A DNA stretch of 64,000 nucleotides. Origin: Augochlora pura. Its lineage: Eukaryota; Arthropoda; Insecta; Hymenoptera; Halictidae. Every line of letters begins with the position of its first letter. The first letter of the stretch is position 1. Below are positions 1 to 11,882 of the stretch, one piece after another. Location: assembly GCF_028453695.1 (NCBI RefSeq), contig NC_135774.1, positions 1,798,001 to 1,862,000 of the forward strand. Reading direction: 5' to 3'. The notes under the pieces are model-generated. The model had not been told where the DNA came from and made no database searches. It was given only the letters and a program-made list of their open reading frames with translations. A program made the translations under genes and the position numbers.

Positions 1-400
1 TAAATCGAAGGAAAGCGACGCGCGGAAATCCATAAATATCGCTGCGCGCAATGGAGAATTTCGCCGGATCGCAGAAATGGCCGAGCGCTCGATGGTGCGC
101 GCCGGATACGGCGGGCGTTTCTTCCGCGCGCGCGAAACAATCGGAACGTTTATTTCAATTTCATTAACCGTACGCTCGACAAAATCAACTAGAATTTAAT
201 TTATCCGACCGTTCCAATTGGCGGCGCGCGGTCTCGCGAGCGAGCGAGCGAGCGACCGGTGAAACGCTCGGCGAGCTGCGAAACGTTAAAACCTATTAAA
301 AATGCTACGCGGAAAAATCGGCCTGCGGCGCGGCGAGTATTCCGCTCGGACGCCGATATATCGGATATCGGGTGCAAGAACCTCGGCCCACGCAAAAACG

Positions 401-436
401 GCCTCCTCCTCCTCCTCCACCTCCTCCACCTCCTCT
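401..436. repeat. CTC trinucleotide repeat in intron 3
   Basis: An imperfect (CTC)n tract with two CAC variants lies 27 bp inside intron 3 from the exon 3 donor. On the gene strand it reads as GAG repeats, a purine-rich tract of the kind that can act as an intronic splicing enhancer; that role is only a guess. Confidence 0.8.
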
Positions 437-462
437 ATATCGGTGTTTAATTTCACGCTTAC

Positions 463-676
463 CGACAACCTCGAGGAACAGAAATATACTGGTGGGCGGG
501 TGGGTAGACACTTGGCACTGGTACAATCCGGCATCCCTCGGCTGAACGTATTTTATTTGGAGTGTCCAGTCCTCGCTGTTCAAGAAATGAATCGCGTGGA
601 AACGCTCGTCGTTCGAGTAGGTCGTCATACCGACGGTCAGTAACTCCTGCGACTTCTTCCGCTTGATCCACGACAC
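463..676 (-). CDS. dpr13: Dpr exon 3: C-terminal two-thirds of first Ig domain
   Basis: The exon encodes 71 residues plus one base, starting VSWIKRK and ending FLEVV. It carries the conserved Ig tryptophan (VSW), the Dpr-type strand LLTVGMTTYSNDERF, the SEDWTLQIKY segment, and the hallmark RDAGLYQCQVSTHPP with the second disulfide cysteine. The acceptor is a pyrimidine stretch ending tttttgcccag just before 676; the donor reads gtaagc from 462. In the Dpr family this V-type domain binds DIP partners at the surface of neurons. The STHPPTSIF stretch after the cysteine is what I remember of Dpr13-type proteins, so I favour that paralogue over other Dprs. The reading frame stays open beyond both splice sites, but the protein there no longer resembles an Ig fold, which supports the chosen boundaries. 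The exon ends in phase 1, so the next exon, outside the window, must begin by completing a codon. Confidence 0.93.
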
Positions 677-1058
677 CTGGGCAAAAAGTCTCGTTAACGG
701 GGGGGTTCGCGATCCGTCGCAAGTCGCCGGCAAACGGCACCGGGCCGTCACCGGCGACGGAACGGAGCCGTTCCGCGGCACACAGGACGACGACGGTGTT
801 CGGTTATGGTCGCCTGAGGATGACGCCTGTCCGCGCCACGACGGCCGAGTGGACGCGCACAGCTCGCCGAAAAGTATGGCCAAACATTCGTTAATGGCCG
901 CGGCCCGCGCTGATACACTATTCTGCGACCCCTACGGTACCTCGAAACTCTGTGACCTTTTGAACCATTCTACCGTCTGCCTCGATGTTTACCCTTCTAC
1001 AATATTTATTTAGCATCGCAAACGAGAGGGTTTGACAGAGTGACCTAGTGCCTCGTAT

Positions 1059-1195
1059 TTAACCCTAGAACGACCCCTTCTATTTTTTAGTCAAAGTGAC
1101 ATTGCGAAATTAGGGGAAACTCAAAATAAAATCTTGGCAAACAAACTATTATTTATTACTTTCAAAGTATAAAATAATCTCTTAAACTCTCTTAA
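1059..1195. mobile_element. Single end of a TTAA-inserting (piggyBac-type) element
   Basis: The sequence TTAACCCTAGAACGACC resembles a piggyBac-type terminus (TTAA target followed by CCCTAGAA). It is followed by AT-rich DNA. No matching opposite end was found before the next element at 1200, so this is a truncated or interrupted copy. Confidence 0.35.
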
Positions 1196-1199
1196 ACTC

Positions 1200-1441
1200 T
1201 TAAACTCTTGCACTGTAATAACGAGTCAGACTCGTGGTGACGCTTTCATGCAAGCTCTACTAAATATGAATATTATTAATTTCTTCTACGTCGACGTAAA
1301 AATAAATTCTTTTCTTATCAATGTATAGAAACGAAGGCAAGTGAAGACAATATAAGAAAAAAGATTGTCTGATCCTATTATTAAAATAATCAAGTGCTAA
1401 TCGTCACGGCATGAAAGGAATCATAGTGAGCAAGGGGTTAA
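1200..1441 (+). mobile_element. TTAA-flanked miniature element, family A copy 1
   Basis: The element starts TTAAACTCTTGCACTGTAAT and ends TGAGCAAGGGGTTAA, so both sides show TTAA and loosely inverted ends. Just inside the left end is the palindrome ACGAGTCAGACTCGT, also present in the copies at 18747 and 32196 (inverted orientation). TTAA targets with CCC-type ends are the signature of the piggyBac superfamily. There is no coding capacity. The size, about 240 bp, matches the other copies. Confidence 0.65.
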
Positions 1442-1452
1442 TGCTTTAATAT

Positions 1453-1809
1453 TTATTTACACATTTGCAGGCAATTTAAAAATGTTATAGACTCGTCAGC
1501 AGCTCCATGAGGTAGTTCTAGCAATTTAGCAGCTTTGATAATTTTGTAAATGGTCTGAAGAACTACCGAAAGATTTTCCAAATAACCCGTTGCTTGCTCA
1601 GAATAAAAAGGAGAAAGATTCTTTGTACACAAATACGTCGCGATAAATGGCACGCTATAAACATATCTGTCCGAACGACTGTCACGTTCTTTATCGCAAA
1701 CGGCAACGACACCGAAACATGCTGAAGATTCATCAAAATGTCAAACATACATGGCGCGGCTACGGTTGGTCCATTCCAGCCATACGTTCCATATAAAAAT
1801 CTCTTTTAT
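1453..1809 (-). pseudogene. Decayed coding-like stretch of unknown family
   Basis: On the minus strand an open frame ends at a TAA at 1453-1455, directly overlapping an AATAAA signal. Read backwards it gives a 66-residue ATG-started tail (MPFIATYLCTKNLSPFYSEQ to LNCLQMCK) that stays open upstream with a plausible protein composition (CFGVVAVCDKERDSRSDRY). A second open frame (YGTYGWNGPTVAAPCMFDIL) lies immediately upstream in another frame, so one frameshift near 1730-1740 would join them. I do not recognise the family. It sits 12 bp from a TTAA miniature element, inside intron 2 on the same strand as the host gene. It could be a retroposed gene copy, a transposon relic or chance; the AT-rich setting makes such an open length moderately unusual but not decisive. 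Confidence 0.3.
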
Positions 1810-2504
1810 TACAACATACATTACAGATGGCTTTTCTTTTTCGGAGAATTATTAATGTCTAGAACACGTTCGAAGAAACGAAACAGTTTCGACTAATGAT
1901 TCGACGGAAAAAGGATAAAAGTTAAATTCTGCTGTTTGTAATTTCAGCAGAATTATTCTTCGATTTTCTAACTCTGAAGCTATCTGAAGAAATTTAATTT
2001 TATAAAATTTGTTGAGTACTTTATTCAATTGAACGAATATGATATTTCTGATAAAGTTAAGAAATTATAACGTTGATTAACGTAGAAGTTATTCCATTCC
2101 GTCATTAAACGACTTCACTCAGAACGATGAAATCTGCCCGAGTGTTAAAAATTACAAGGCTGAGTTCGTTCATAATCCACACCTCATTTTCCGCTATGTT
2201 TTATTAAAATAAACGCCTGAAATAGCAAATTTATGCAATCATATCCTACGAAAGAGTCTTCGCCGCTTCAACAATTCATTTTATTTTGATTCAAATATTG
2301 AATATTTTAATTCAAAATATTCGCATTAAAAAATGTGCCGGCGATTTTGACAGGTGGATAGAGCGTTCAGAAACTGGAAAGAATGTTTCCGACGTTGTAT
2401 AACTTTTAACGCGTTGCGGCGAGCATTAATTAAAGGAGCCCAACGTGATATCCCACAGGAAATGTAGGACAGACTTTTTCCAGAATCGAGTTTGGTGGAT
2501 CGTC

Positions 2505-2690
2505 AACCGCATTAGTATGTAGAATAAGTAGAAACGGTAGGTCATGATCAGACAGGTCGATAGCCGTCCGGTAGCACGCGTGGCTTAGGAATTTTCAAAC
2601 AGGTGTGCATTAGTATGTACAAGGAAGCAGAATCGGTAGATCATGGGCCCAGACAGTAGCTAATACCTGTTCGATGGCGGACGTGCCCCG
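2505..2690. repeat. Diverged tandem duplication, period 98 bp
   Basis: Two copies share ATTAGTATGT (at 2511 and 2609) followed by similar segments containing CGGTAG, TCATG and CAGACAG. The second copy is diverged, so the duplication is old. Confidence 0.6.
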
Positions 2691-2710
2691 GCTGCCTTCA
2701 AACTCGTTCC

Positions 2711-3110
2711 TTAACCCTTTCCCCCGGAATTATTTTTCAATTTTATTGCCGGCAGCTCGCAGCTTTCAAGTGTTTTATTTGAAAATATTAAGGAACAATT
2801 CTATTATTTTTAAGTATATCTACTATTAAATATATTATTATTTTCTACCAATTTTTTAAATTCGTTTCCTGCGATATTGTTAACAAAATAATTTGTGTTG
2901 ATCTCTTTTTTGAATTTATCGATATTACGATTTATTTCCTGCATATAGTCATCGCTGTCAATACTGTGAAAATTTTTATTTAATTCGCGGCTTTTATTAA
3001 TTATAAATAATTAGAGGATACTTAGCGTACGATTCTGAGACTTATATAAAATTTTATATAGACGACCTATGAACCTAGTAATGTACAATCTAGTAACTGT
3101 AAATCATGGT
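2711..3110. other. AT-rich island with one TTAACCCTTT end
   Basis: The left edge reads TTAACCCTTTCCCCCGGAAT, which resembles the end of the TTAA element families. The following 350 bp is markedly AT-rich, against a GC-rich background. No right end was found, so it may be an eroded element. Confidence 0.3.
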
Positions 3111-4814
3111 CGATAAGAGCGTCGATACGGCAACATCCCCGGTTTGGAAATGAGAACCCCGCGGGACTCGACAAAGGAGGCGGAAATGGTCAAACGGGGC
3201 AAAAGTCCCTGGCGCGTTTTCTGCCGAACCCGCTCTCTTTTCCCCGGTTTGATTTAAATGCATGAGGAGCCACGGTGTACACATAATTGCGGGCAGTTTT
3301 TCAAAATTCCGGTTCTTCACTTTTAACGAATAGGACGCAATTTACAAGCACGCGAGTTACTACGAGTCGGACCGTGAAACACGAAAAAGCAGGCGGGGAG
3401 GGCGCGTGCGTGTTTTTTCTAGGAAATTACTCGTTTCAGTAACTCCGCGGCTAATTGGAACAGGAAGTTTAAAATTGAAAGCACTTGAAATGGCCGCGGA
3501 ATATTAACGAAACTGTTAGCGCCGGCGAACTACATTAAATTGGCTGGATCTTCGCTAGCCGCGGCGGGGGATCGCATTGTTCTCGCGCGGAATAGATTAA
3601 TCGCTAGAAAATCTGAGAACCTTAGTTCCCCGGGCGAAAGGGTTGGCCGAGCGGCGCGGTGTCGGTGAGCTCGATCGATGAAGGCTTCTTATTTAGCCAC
3701 CGAATTAAAGTGTGTCCCCCTTGCGAAATTGACACTTCCTTCTCCGAGGAGCCCACCGCGGAGTGGCTGCTCGAGGCGAATTAAAAGCGACAATCAGCGG
3801 AAATGGAAGATAAACTCGGGGACGCCCCGCCGGGGCGAACTTCGCGATCCAAAGTTCCCTGAAAAATCGGCGGAGGGGGAAGCGACGCCGCAGTCGCGAA
3901 CGGCTGCCCATCACTCGATACGTTTCGCAGCCGGTGCGCCCGGTTCGGAGATCTCCGACAGCGGTAATACCGCCGGATACCCGTTCCTTACGAGTAGTAA
4001 AATTAGGATTATACCCGGCGAGAATGTACCGCGAACGTCAGCAGGCCGCGGGAAATATTTGATGACCCAGTAACGAGAATAAGAAAGGGGCAATAATAAT
4101 TTTACGACGGCTCGTGTTTCCCCTCCGCCCCGCCGGCAATATAGCATCCCGTGGACCGTTCTTACACGCCGGATCGAATCTCCATCGTCTATTCTTCACC
4201 GGGAGATTGCAAACGTTTCCCGTCCAATAAAAATCACCGGTAACAAGCCGGGGGTAATTCACTTCCTCCGACGGCGTATTGCGCCGACAAATGCGACCCG
4301 TTTCCCCGGCCGAGATTTTAATTAATTGCTCGGAGGTGTGTACAATAATTCCCAACTATCGGGGCAGCGAGAGCGCGCGAGCGGCGATTTTCTTCCGGCC
4401 CCCTCCCCCCCAGAACCACCTGATATTGTTCCAGCCCGGAACAAATAAGCACTGTCTGCTGGCGACGGTCACCCACCATTCACTTCCCTGTAATATCCCG
4501 GCCCGGCCGCCTACCATTGTCTGTCTATTACGGTCAGTAACTACTGGCCGCGCTGCGTTTACGACTACCAGACCGTTAGTCACTATTTTCTATCCATGGC
4601 CAATAAACGGCATCTATTTCGCCGGATGGTCATTAAATTCCTGTCCGGCGCCCGGCATCGATCCCCCCTCCTCCCCCCCCCTTTTTCCCCCGATCGGCGA
4701 CCGGCCGTCCTCCTTACGTTTCTTCGCGGAATTTATTTTTACCTTTAATCGAGAGCGCACCTTGACGAGCCCGTGACGGACGTTTCCGGTAATAACCTCT
4801 GTTAAACGCGAATG

Positions 4815-4930
4815 TTATTCCGTTCCTCGAATAAAAATTCCCTCGGATCGGAATATAATTCTGTTTCCGTAGGAAATCGGGATAAAATTCCGTTCCCTCA
4901 AGTCGGAATAAAATTCTGCTCCCTTGCGGC
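4815..4930. repeat. Degenerate short tandem repeat, unit about 26-30 bp
   Basis: Three neighbouring units share the core CGGAATAAAATTCTG with point changes (4847, 4877 and 4905 region). There are no coding features. Confidence 0.5.
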
Positions 4931-7900
4931 CGATATTTAATCATTAACACCGCGGCTGCCACGGCGCGCCGGTACGAAAAAAAATTCTGCAAACTCAACT
5001 ACACTGCGCGAAAATTCAATCGAAATTGAAATATCAAGTTGTATTACATCTCTGCGTTTCGTCGATCCTGATTAAATTAGACGGACGCGATGGATTCGTT
5101 TTTTCGGCGAGTTATTTTCGAAAGCTGCGCGTTATCGTGTTACGAATATTTTTTCCTTGTTTTCGGTGAAGCAGCGGCCACGATAGAACAATGCCGGCGA
5201 AGTAACCGGGAGAAGTAATTACGAAGAAAAATGATAGGACCGAAAGGCTGCCGAGCAACCTTCCGCTTCAATTATTTTCGGATAGTCCGCGGATCTTTAT
5301 GGGTGGGATTAAATAGAAGGTGAAATCTTCATAACAGCTTAGCCGAATGAATTGATCGCCGCGCGACCCTGCCATTTATCTGGCTCGGCCACCCTTCGCT
5401 CTCTGGGGTTTACACCCTTTTTATTTCCGGATCGAGCTTCGGGGTGGAACGAGATTCCTTCGCGGACCCCGCGGCAACCATCGTTCCTGGCCCGAAACAA
5501 CACTAAACTTCTCCCGATCTACGGCATTAACACGATGTTGCTGCAGAATGTACTTTGCTTTTATTACGCTGGCTACGCGAACGCTTGTTGATTCTCCCGG
5601 GAAGAGCATCGAGTATAGTAATTTTAGTAAGTCATCCCCGGGCTGGGCGTTTCACTCGTTTCTGACGAAACGTGGATCGCGGAGATTTAATACACTGGAA
5701 TCAGAGAAATTGTTTAATGGAAGAGAATTATGTATTTTGATATAGATGTGGCTTTTTATTGATGTTGAATTTCTTTTGCTAAGGAAATTTTAATTTTGAT
5801 GCGAAAGAGCTCGAGAACAGTGTATTAATATTCTTTTGTTATTTAAGGTACTGTCTGTCTATAGAATGCACACTGATAGTAAATGGAGGATGCAATAATA
5901 TCTTTAAAACTTGTTTAATATATACTCCGAAATTTCATTAATTTACCCTAAATAATTTACTCCAAAAAATTAAATTAATCTACTCCGTTGAAGGGTCAGT
6001 TCCCAAGGGTCATTTCTTATTTATCGAATAACAGAAATTCCTGTACCCTTCTATTTTCGAATAAAAATATACAGTACGTGTTATTCGATAAACGTAAAGT
6101 AAATTATACTCGAAAAGGTACTGAAATGGCACAGCGATTGGTCAGGCTCCACGTGAACCGTCTCCGCAGTCCATAACCCCGTGTGCTCGAGAAGGGCGCG
6201 ACGAAAGTGGAACGGAAGCGGTCCGTTCGCGAGATAATTTCGAACTGGATGGCCGGCAGCGGTGGAATCGCGACAGGATTGGCGGTATACGTCGGATCGA
6301 TGTTGCGAGTAGGGCACAGTCCCTTTTCCGGATTTATTTGCCCGTCGAAAAGTTGGCGAAAGGGCGAGCCCGTCTCGTGTGCGCGCGGCGACGGGTATCA
6401 AATCGGGGACGAACCCGATGGAACTCGTAACGGGCCTGCAAACACCGTCGGACATATGACGCGCACACACGGGCAAATGCAGTACGTCAATAACGATCGG
6501 TAATTGTCGGTGGTGCCGTCGCCGCCGCCGTCGCCGCGCGCGCGCTGCCCCCTCCGGTCGGGCGGCGACGTTACCTGGGAGTAAGCAAGAAATGCCCCCC
6601 GGTCCGAATAATCCCAGAACTGTGACACAGGATGATTGCACAGCTCGTGACCGGAATTGATCGCGGGGAGATCCGGCCGCGTCGTGTTCTGGCGCACGTA
6701 CCGCCCCCGCCAACTTTCCCGGCTCGCAGGTGATCCGTATTTATTCGAAGAATTATCAGCCGTGCTTGCGGCCGGCCGGACTTCCGGCATCGTAATTATG
6801 CCTCTAAACATGGCCACGAAATGCCGGCGGCGTTCGATATACGGCTGGTCTCCGCGTCTCCCTCCTTCTCCCCCTGGAATTGGGCGAATGCGGGGGGAAC
6901 CGGGCTGATCCGACGACTCTTTCGGATTCCCGTCTCCGCATGCACGGCCGAGCGTGTCGCTCGTGTCTCCTGCACCTAATCGATCTAATCCCAAGATCGT
7001 AATCGAACTCGCCCCACACGGACCACCGTCTCCACCGGCAATGTTTTCTCGAACAACGTCCTCGAGGAAACGGGAAAACGCCTCGGGGCTCGGGGCGAAC
7101 AGTTTTTCCAGCCTCGATCTTTATTTTCGTAGAATTTTCTTTCGTCGATTGCAACAGAGTTGTCGCGAAGTCGCGATATTTGCCGGATCCAGAGGCGATA
7201 CGTCAGCTTTTGCATCTTGCAAGCGATGCAGGAAACGTCGAGCGGAATCTCCTGAACAGAGTGCATTGCCTAACCAGTTAGCTGTGTTTCTTCAGCGACG
7301 CGTGGATTCGTCGGAAACAGCACGGGAATGATACGCTTCCGCGTTCTTGATTTTGTTATACGTTTCAGAAAAGCGTCGTGTATTATTATAAAGAGATACA
7401 ATAGAAATTAAAAATGCAGAATGTCGTGAAAAGCTGACGAGGGAAATGTTTCAGCGTCGAGAGGACAAAAGAGGAAATTGTTGAAATGTGAAATGGTATG
7501 GTATTTAGTAAAAACGTGTCGCGTGACAATTAACTTGGGCTTAATTTGAAGCTCGCAGCTTCTACTTTCGCTGGGCATTTTACATGTTCCTGTGTTACGG
7601 CGTGGAACGATACGTCGAAAAACGCGAGGCAGTAAAGGCGGTCGAAACGATTGATTAAAGAATTATTAGAAAGGAAAAGGGACATTGACGAGCGGCTGTA
7701 GCGTTTTCTTGCGGCAAACGAGCGATATTTCCGACCGGTTCCAACGCCGAACCATTTTACTCGTTCAGCCATTTTATTATTTCGTTCTATTCGCGGCAAC
7801 GGGAAAACCAGAGATCGTTCTCTCATCTAGCCCGTATTTAATTACAAATAACACACAATCCGTTGAACGGGCGAAACGGCCGCGGAAAAATCGCGGCCTT

Positions 7901-8438
7901 TAGAATTTCATTTCCGAAGCCGCGGTTGTTTGCCGAGTAAAACGGAAGCCCCTCGGGGCGGCTGAATTTTCCGCGGCACCTCGTATTTCCTCGTTTCCGC
8001 TAGACACGCCCGTAATTAATAATAATTGTCGGCGATCCGAGATTTATACGGTCAACCGATTCACCGGGAAAACGATGTATCAGAGGGTCGTCGCGCGGTT
8101 TTCCATCAATTCTTTCCCGGCCAACTTTCTTCTTCCCCGCACGACATATAAATCGGGCTGTATTTTTTGATCAAAGTATCTCTCCGAGCGTCATCCATCG
8201 AAACGTCCGCGGTTTGGCCGTCGACGTTTCGAAATTCCGCGCGCGCGGTCGCCGGGATCGTTTCTCATGTCCGACGTCGGGGAATCGCCGGCACGGAACG
8301 ACTCGCGACGCGAACTTTCCGTTCGTCGTTTCCTTCGCCGGGCGTTCCGCGAAACCGGTCTTCCCGCCGCACAGTGGTCCGCATTAGCGCAAGGTGTGAC
8401 TTTTTATCAAAAAATGAACTTTCACGTATCGATCTGTA

Positions 8439-8690
8439 TCAACCCTTTGCACTCGAAGCCATTTTAACTGTAATTCTAAAATAACTTCTCTGACACACAG
8501 TAGTTCCATTCTATATCGCAAAATGTATTTTATGCATATGAAATTGAAAGTCGTAACTCATGCAACAGTTATAACTCATACTATTAATAATTTTTTAAAT
8601 CAAATCTGCCATAATATAAACATTATTTTGGAACGTGCTGTAACAATTTTAGTGGTGCCTCAGAGTCACCACTCGAGTGCAAAGGGTTAA
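8439..8690 (-). mobile_element. TTAA-flanked miniature element, family B copy 1
   Basis: The left edge reads TCAACCCTTTGCACTCGAAG, with one change in the TTAA, and the right edge CTCGAGTGCAAAGGGTTAA. These are clear inverted termini of about 16 bp. The interior is AT-rich and non-coding. Read from the right end, the subterminal stretch (GAGTGGTGACTCTGAGGCACC) is shared with the copies at 11879 and 36824. A piggyBac-type origin is inferred from TTAA and the CCC terminus. Confidence 0.75.
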
Positions 8691-8700
8691 ATATATACTA

Positions 8701-8960
8701 TTAGGTTGGTGCATATGAAATGTCGATTTCAAAAGCTGCTGATTTAATAAAAATATGCGCCGTTCGGTTTATTACACTCTTTTCAACGAGATTCCAATAC
8801 AGAAATGCCTGTCTTAAACAAATTATGATCTTTAGAATTAAGAAACTCTGATATGGAACATTTCAGACTGTCTTCAATTATATTCTATTCAGCTCGTAAA
8901 AGCTGCCCTAAATGTTTAAAATAGTGTTTACATATTAGTGGAACGTAGTCTTTCTGTATC
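8701..8960 (+). mobile_element. Mariner-like element fragment
   Basis: The sequence begins TTAGGTTGGTGCATATGAAA directly after a TA dinucleotide, the typical terminal repeat of mariner elements of insects. It lies 10 bp from the family B element ending at 8690. No matching opposite terminus (CCAACCTAA) and no transposase motif were found. The right limit is approximate. Confidence 0.55.
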
Positions 8961-9523
8961 ATTGGCACATTTCCTGTACCATAATTATAACGCGAGAAAT
9001 TAAATATAGCACGCTATCTTTAGATAGTCTGCTATCTTTTTCTTTGGAAGCGCAGCTTCGAGCAACGCCTCTCGTCGCGAGAACGATCCACCTCCGAGCC
9101 CGAAGCACCTGCCATACGGTTGATCCAAACTTGGGAAGGCGTTCAATCAGGGTCGGATACGATCCGAGTTAATGCTGGCCCAAAGTGTAAAGCCAGGTCC
9201 TAAGTTTCCTCCTCGGGTTTAGTTTCGGCCCGTTGTTGCGCGAAGGATTTCATTCCAGACTTAGCCTGCCCCGCGATTCCGCCGAGTTTGGAACGGTTTT
9301 TGCCGCGGGTGGATCTTGGGAAATTCATGGGTCGAGTCTGGATCCCCGCTGTGGATATCTGGGTTAGGGACTCGTTAGTCACCTGCCCCGGCCAGTTCGG
9401 GACGCAGCCTTGCTACAGTTTTAAAGCGGTGTTTTGCCATCGCGGGACGAGCGATATCGGCGAGCTAGGCAGGACTAGGATCGATGAGTGGGGGGTCGCG
9501 TTGGGTCTGGGCTGGGAGATATA

Positions 9524-10090
9524 CAGTAGCGGACAAAAATTTAAGACGAGAAGGAGAAAAGAAAGGAATTATTAATATTTTATGAATAACGTAAGCTATC
9601 GTGTTCTATCTTTAATTATAATCGGCTACTCATTTATTTAAACGGTTACAAAAACATTTATGTTGGGTTTTGAACTTATTAGTTAGAATATATAACAAAA
9701 AAGTAGATCTATGTTACATTTCCATTGACAAAAGTTTAAGACTACAAAATAATAGGAGAAAATAAACAGAAAAAGAATGGTTTTCAATACAAATATTTAG
9801 TATTTCGTCCAAAATCCATTATTTACTATAACCTCAGCACATCTTTTTGCCATTGAATCTATTAATTTTTCACTTTTCTCTATTGTAATATTACAGTAAA
9901 TATTACAGAAATATTGTCAATATCGTTGACTCAATAATGTTTACATTTAACACACGAGCCTTCGAGAATTAGAGGGTCAAGCATTCGTCTTCGTTATCCC
10001 AAAATAAGAAACTGATTGGAAAGATAGTACTTACGTTACACGCGTATAATTGAAATTAAATTCGTCGTCTTAAATTTTTGACCGCCACTG
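9524..10090. mobile_element. Tc1-type non-autonomous transposon (complete ends)
   Basis: The element is 567 bp, flanked on both sides by TA (9522-9523 and 10091-10092), the Tc1/mariner target. The left terminus reads CAGTAGCGGACAAAAATTTA and the right terminus, on the opposite strand, reads CAGTGGCGGTCAAAAATTTA. These inverted repeats extend to about 26 bp (AAGACGA) with two mismatches. The interior is AT-rich. It keeps the 3' end of a transposase gene on the minus strand and has no room for a full transposase (about 340 residues), so it is an internally deleted copy that would need a transposase from elsewhere. Confidence 0.9.
9797..9910 (-). pseudogene. C-terminal remnant of a Tc1-type transposase
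   Basis: Reading leftwards from about 9910 the frame gives ITIEKSEKLIDSMAKRCAEV then IVNNGFWTKY and a TAA stop at 9797. Tc1-type transposases end in a closely similar helix and tail (a short S-M-x-x-R-C-x-x-V-I motif, then a few residues and T-K-Y). Everything upstream, including the D,D,E catalytic residues, is absent because the element is only 567 bp. The remnant lies inside the element at 9524-10090 and in the orientation expected if the right terminal repeat is the transposon's 5' end. Confidence 0.8.
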
Positions 10091-11611
10091 TAGGTGCGCG
10101 CGAAACGGATTAACTGGGTCGGGGATCGGTAGACGGAACGGCAGACACGAAGCATCGGATGAAATACGCGGCGTACATGTTAATGAAGAACACGCATTAA
10201 GGGAGTAACGCGCGGCAAGCGGGCACCGTTCGGCGGAGCGGCGGCAACTCCGGCGACACGTCCCGGTTCTTAAGCCCGTGCACGATCCAATCGTCGAAAG
10301 ACGAATCTTCCTCTCTCCAATTTCCAGGGTCAATTTTTCTACGGCTCCCCCCACCCTCCCTCGCGTAATCTTGCCGCGGTCTCCGCCGGGGGATTCCATT
10401 TAATCTCTTGTTGAGTGTTTGATGTCGTTTCGAAGCGAAGATGGTACCTCACGTACCGATGAAAAGTACTTCTTCTTTCTTTGTTCCTTCTTTTTCTCTC
10501 GCGCTCGTTTCCACTCTCCTGTTCTTTTCTTTTCTTTTCTTTTCCCGTCGTCTCTCCGCCTCGGCCGCCGGCGGCGGCGGCGTCGCGGGGCGACGAATTA
10601 GAAGATTAAAAGTATAAAGATGTAATTGGCCGATCCGACGGAACGAGGGCCGTTTGATACGTACCATGAAAGATTAATGTCCCCCGATGAAGGCAAACAT
10701 CGAGAATTCAATCTCGCCGCGGAGGAGAGACACTAGCGCGCACCCTCGTTACCAGGTGCCTAAACTTTATGATAGACGTAAAGACGTATAGAGGTGAGAT
10801 CCTATCGCGAGGGACGGATCTCTTCCTCCCCCCCACGGTTTCACGGCCAATTCCCGGCTATGAAACCCCGCCGTCGTCCCACGGCCCTCTCTCTCTCTCT
10901 CCCCATCCTTCCCCTTCCCGCCGTCCCTGATTATCCCTGTTGATAGCACTTCTCGCGACGGGCTTTCGCGCGCTTTAAAACGGCCTCGCCTCGGGGAACA
11001 GTTTCCGGATCGGTCGCGTCACGCGCGGATCGTGCGCCGCATCCGTTCGTTCCTGCCGTGTCGCCACCGATTCCCAGCAGAGAAAATATTTTCGCTGGCC
11101 TCTCTCTCTCTCTCCTCCTCCCCCGCGGACACCGTAAACTACACTGGCAAAACATCCGGAAAACTCGCCGACCGATTAACATGGATTCCGTCCACGGCGA
11201 GTCGGAGAGATTTTTATTTTCCGCGCGCTGTTCCGCTTCGAAAAAGCCATTAGACGGTTAAACTGTGACGGGGGCTCGGTCGATTTTCAATCAGCGCGAA
11301 AGAAAACACGGGCCGGTTCGCGCGCTCGCGGTCGAGCGACGCGTTTGATCGACAGGCCCGAGCTGCCCCCTCCCTCCGCTTCCGCGCGCGATCCCTGTTT
11401 CGAGGCGGCGCACAGTCGTCCGGATTGACGTAAGGTGTGCCATTGTCCCGTAACTATTCGTTCGTAAGAGATACAAATTGCAAAACTTGGATTGATCTAT
11501 GAAATAATACGGAATAAATAATGACATTAATTTTATTACTGTTTTTATTATTGTTATCGTTATTAGTATTGTAATTCTAATTTTAGCTATTAGTATTATA
11601 TTTCTTATCAT

Positions 11612-11882
11612 TTAACCCTTTGCACTCCGCTGTCCCCTCTCGGGGGACATTGTAATTCTAGCATATCACTCGGATGTCCCCTCTCATGGAACATTAAAGT
11701 TATTATTATATATATACCGATTTTTTACAAATATATTAACATTCCTCCATGTCACCCAATTCATATAAGTCCAATATCATTGTAAAACGTTGTTACTTGG
11801 TTCCAAAATTATACTAAATAATACGAGGATCTATCGAGTCGAGTGGCCAACGTGCAGAATGTTTCGGAGCGCAAAGGGTTGA
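11612..11882. mobile_element. TTAA-flanked miniature element, family C
   Basis: The left edge is TTAACCCTTTGCACTCCG and the right edge CGGAGCGCAAAGGGTTGA, inverted termini of about 18 bp with one mismatch in the termini and one in the target. Two short internal copies of a GTCCCCTCTC motif (11630 and 11675) lie near the left end. It is AT-rich inside and non-coding. The right TTGA is shared with the next element, so the two lie back to back. Confidence 0.75.

Noticed and set aside
6081..6994. Two overlapping ~200-codon minus-strand frames
   Set aside because: They overlap in different frames with Arg/Gly/Pro-rich composition and no motif, typical of GC-rich non-coding DNA.
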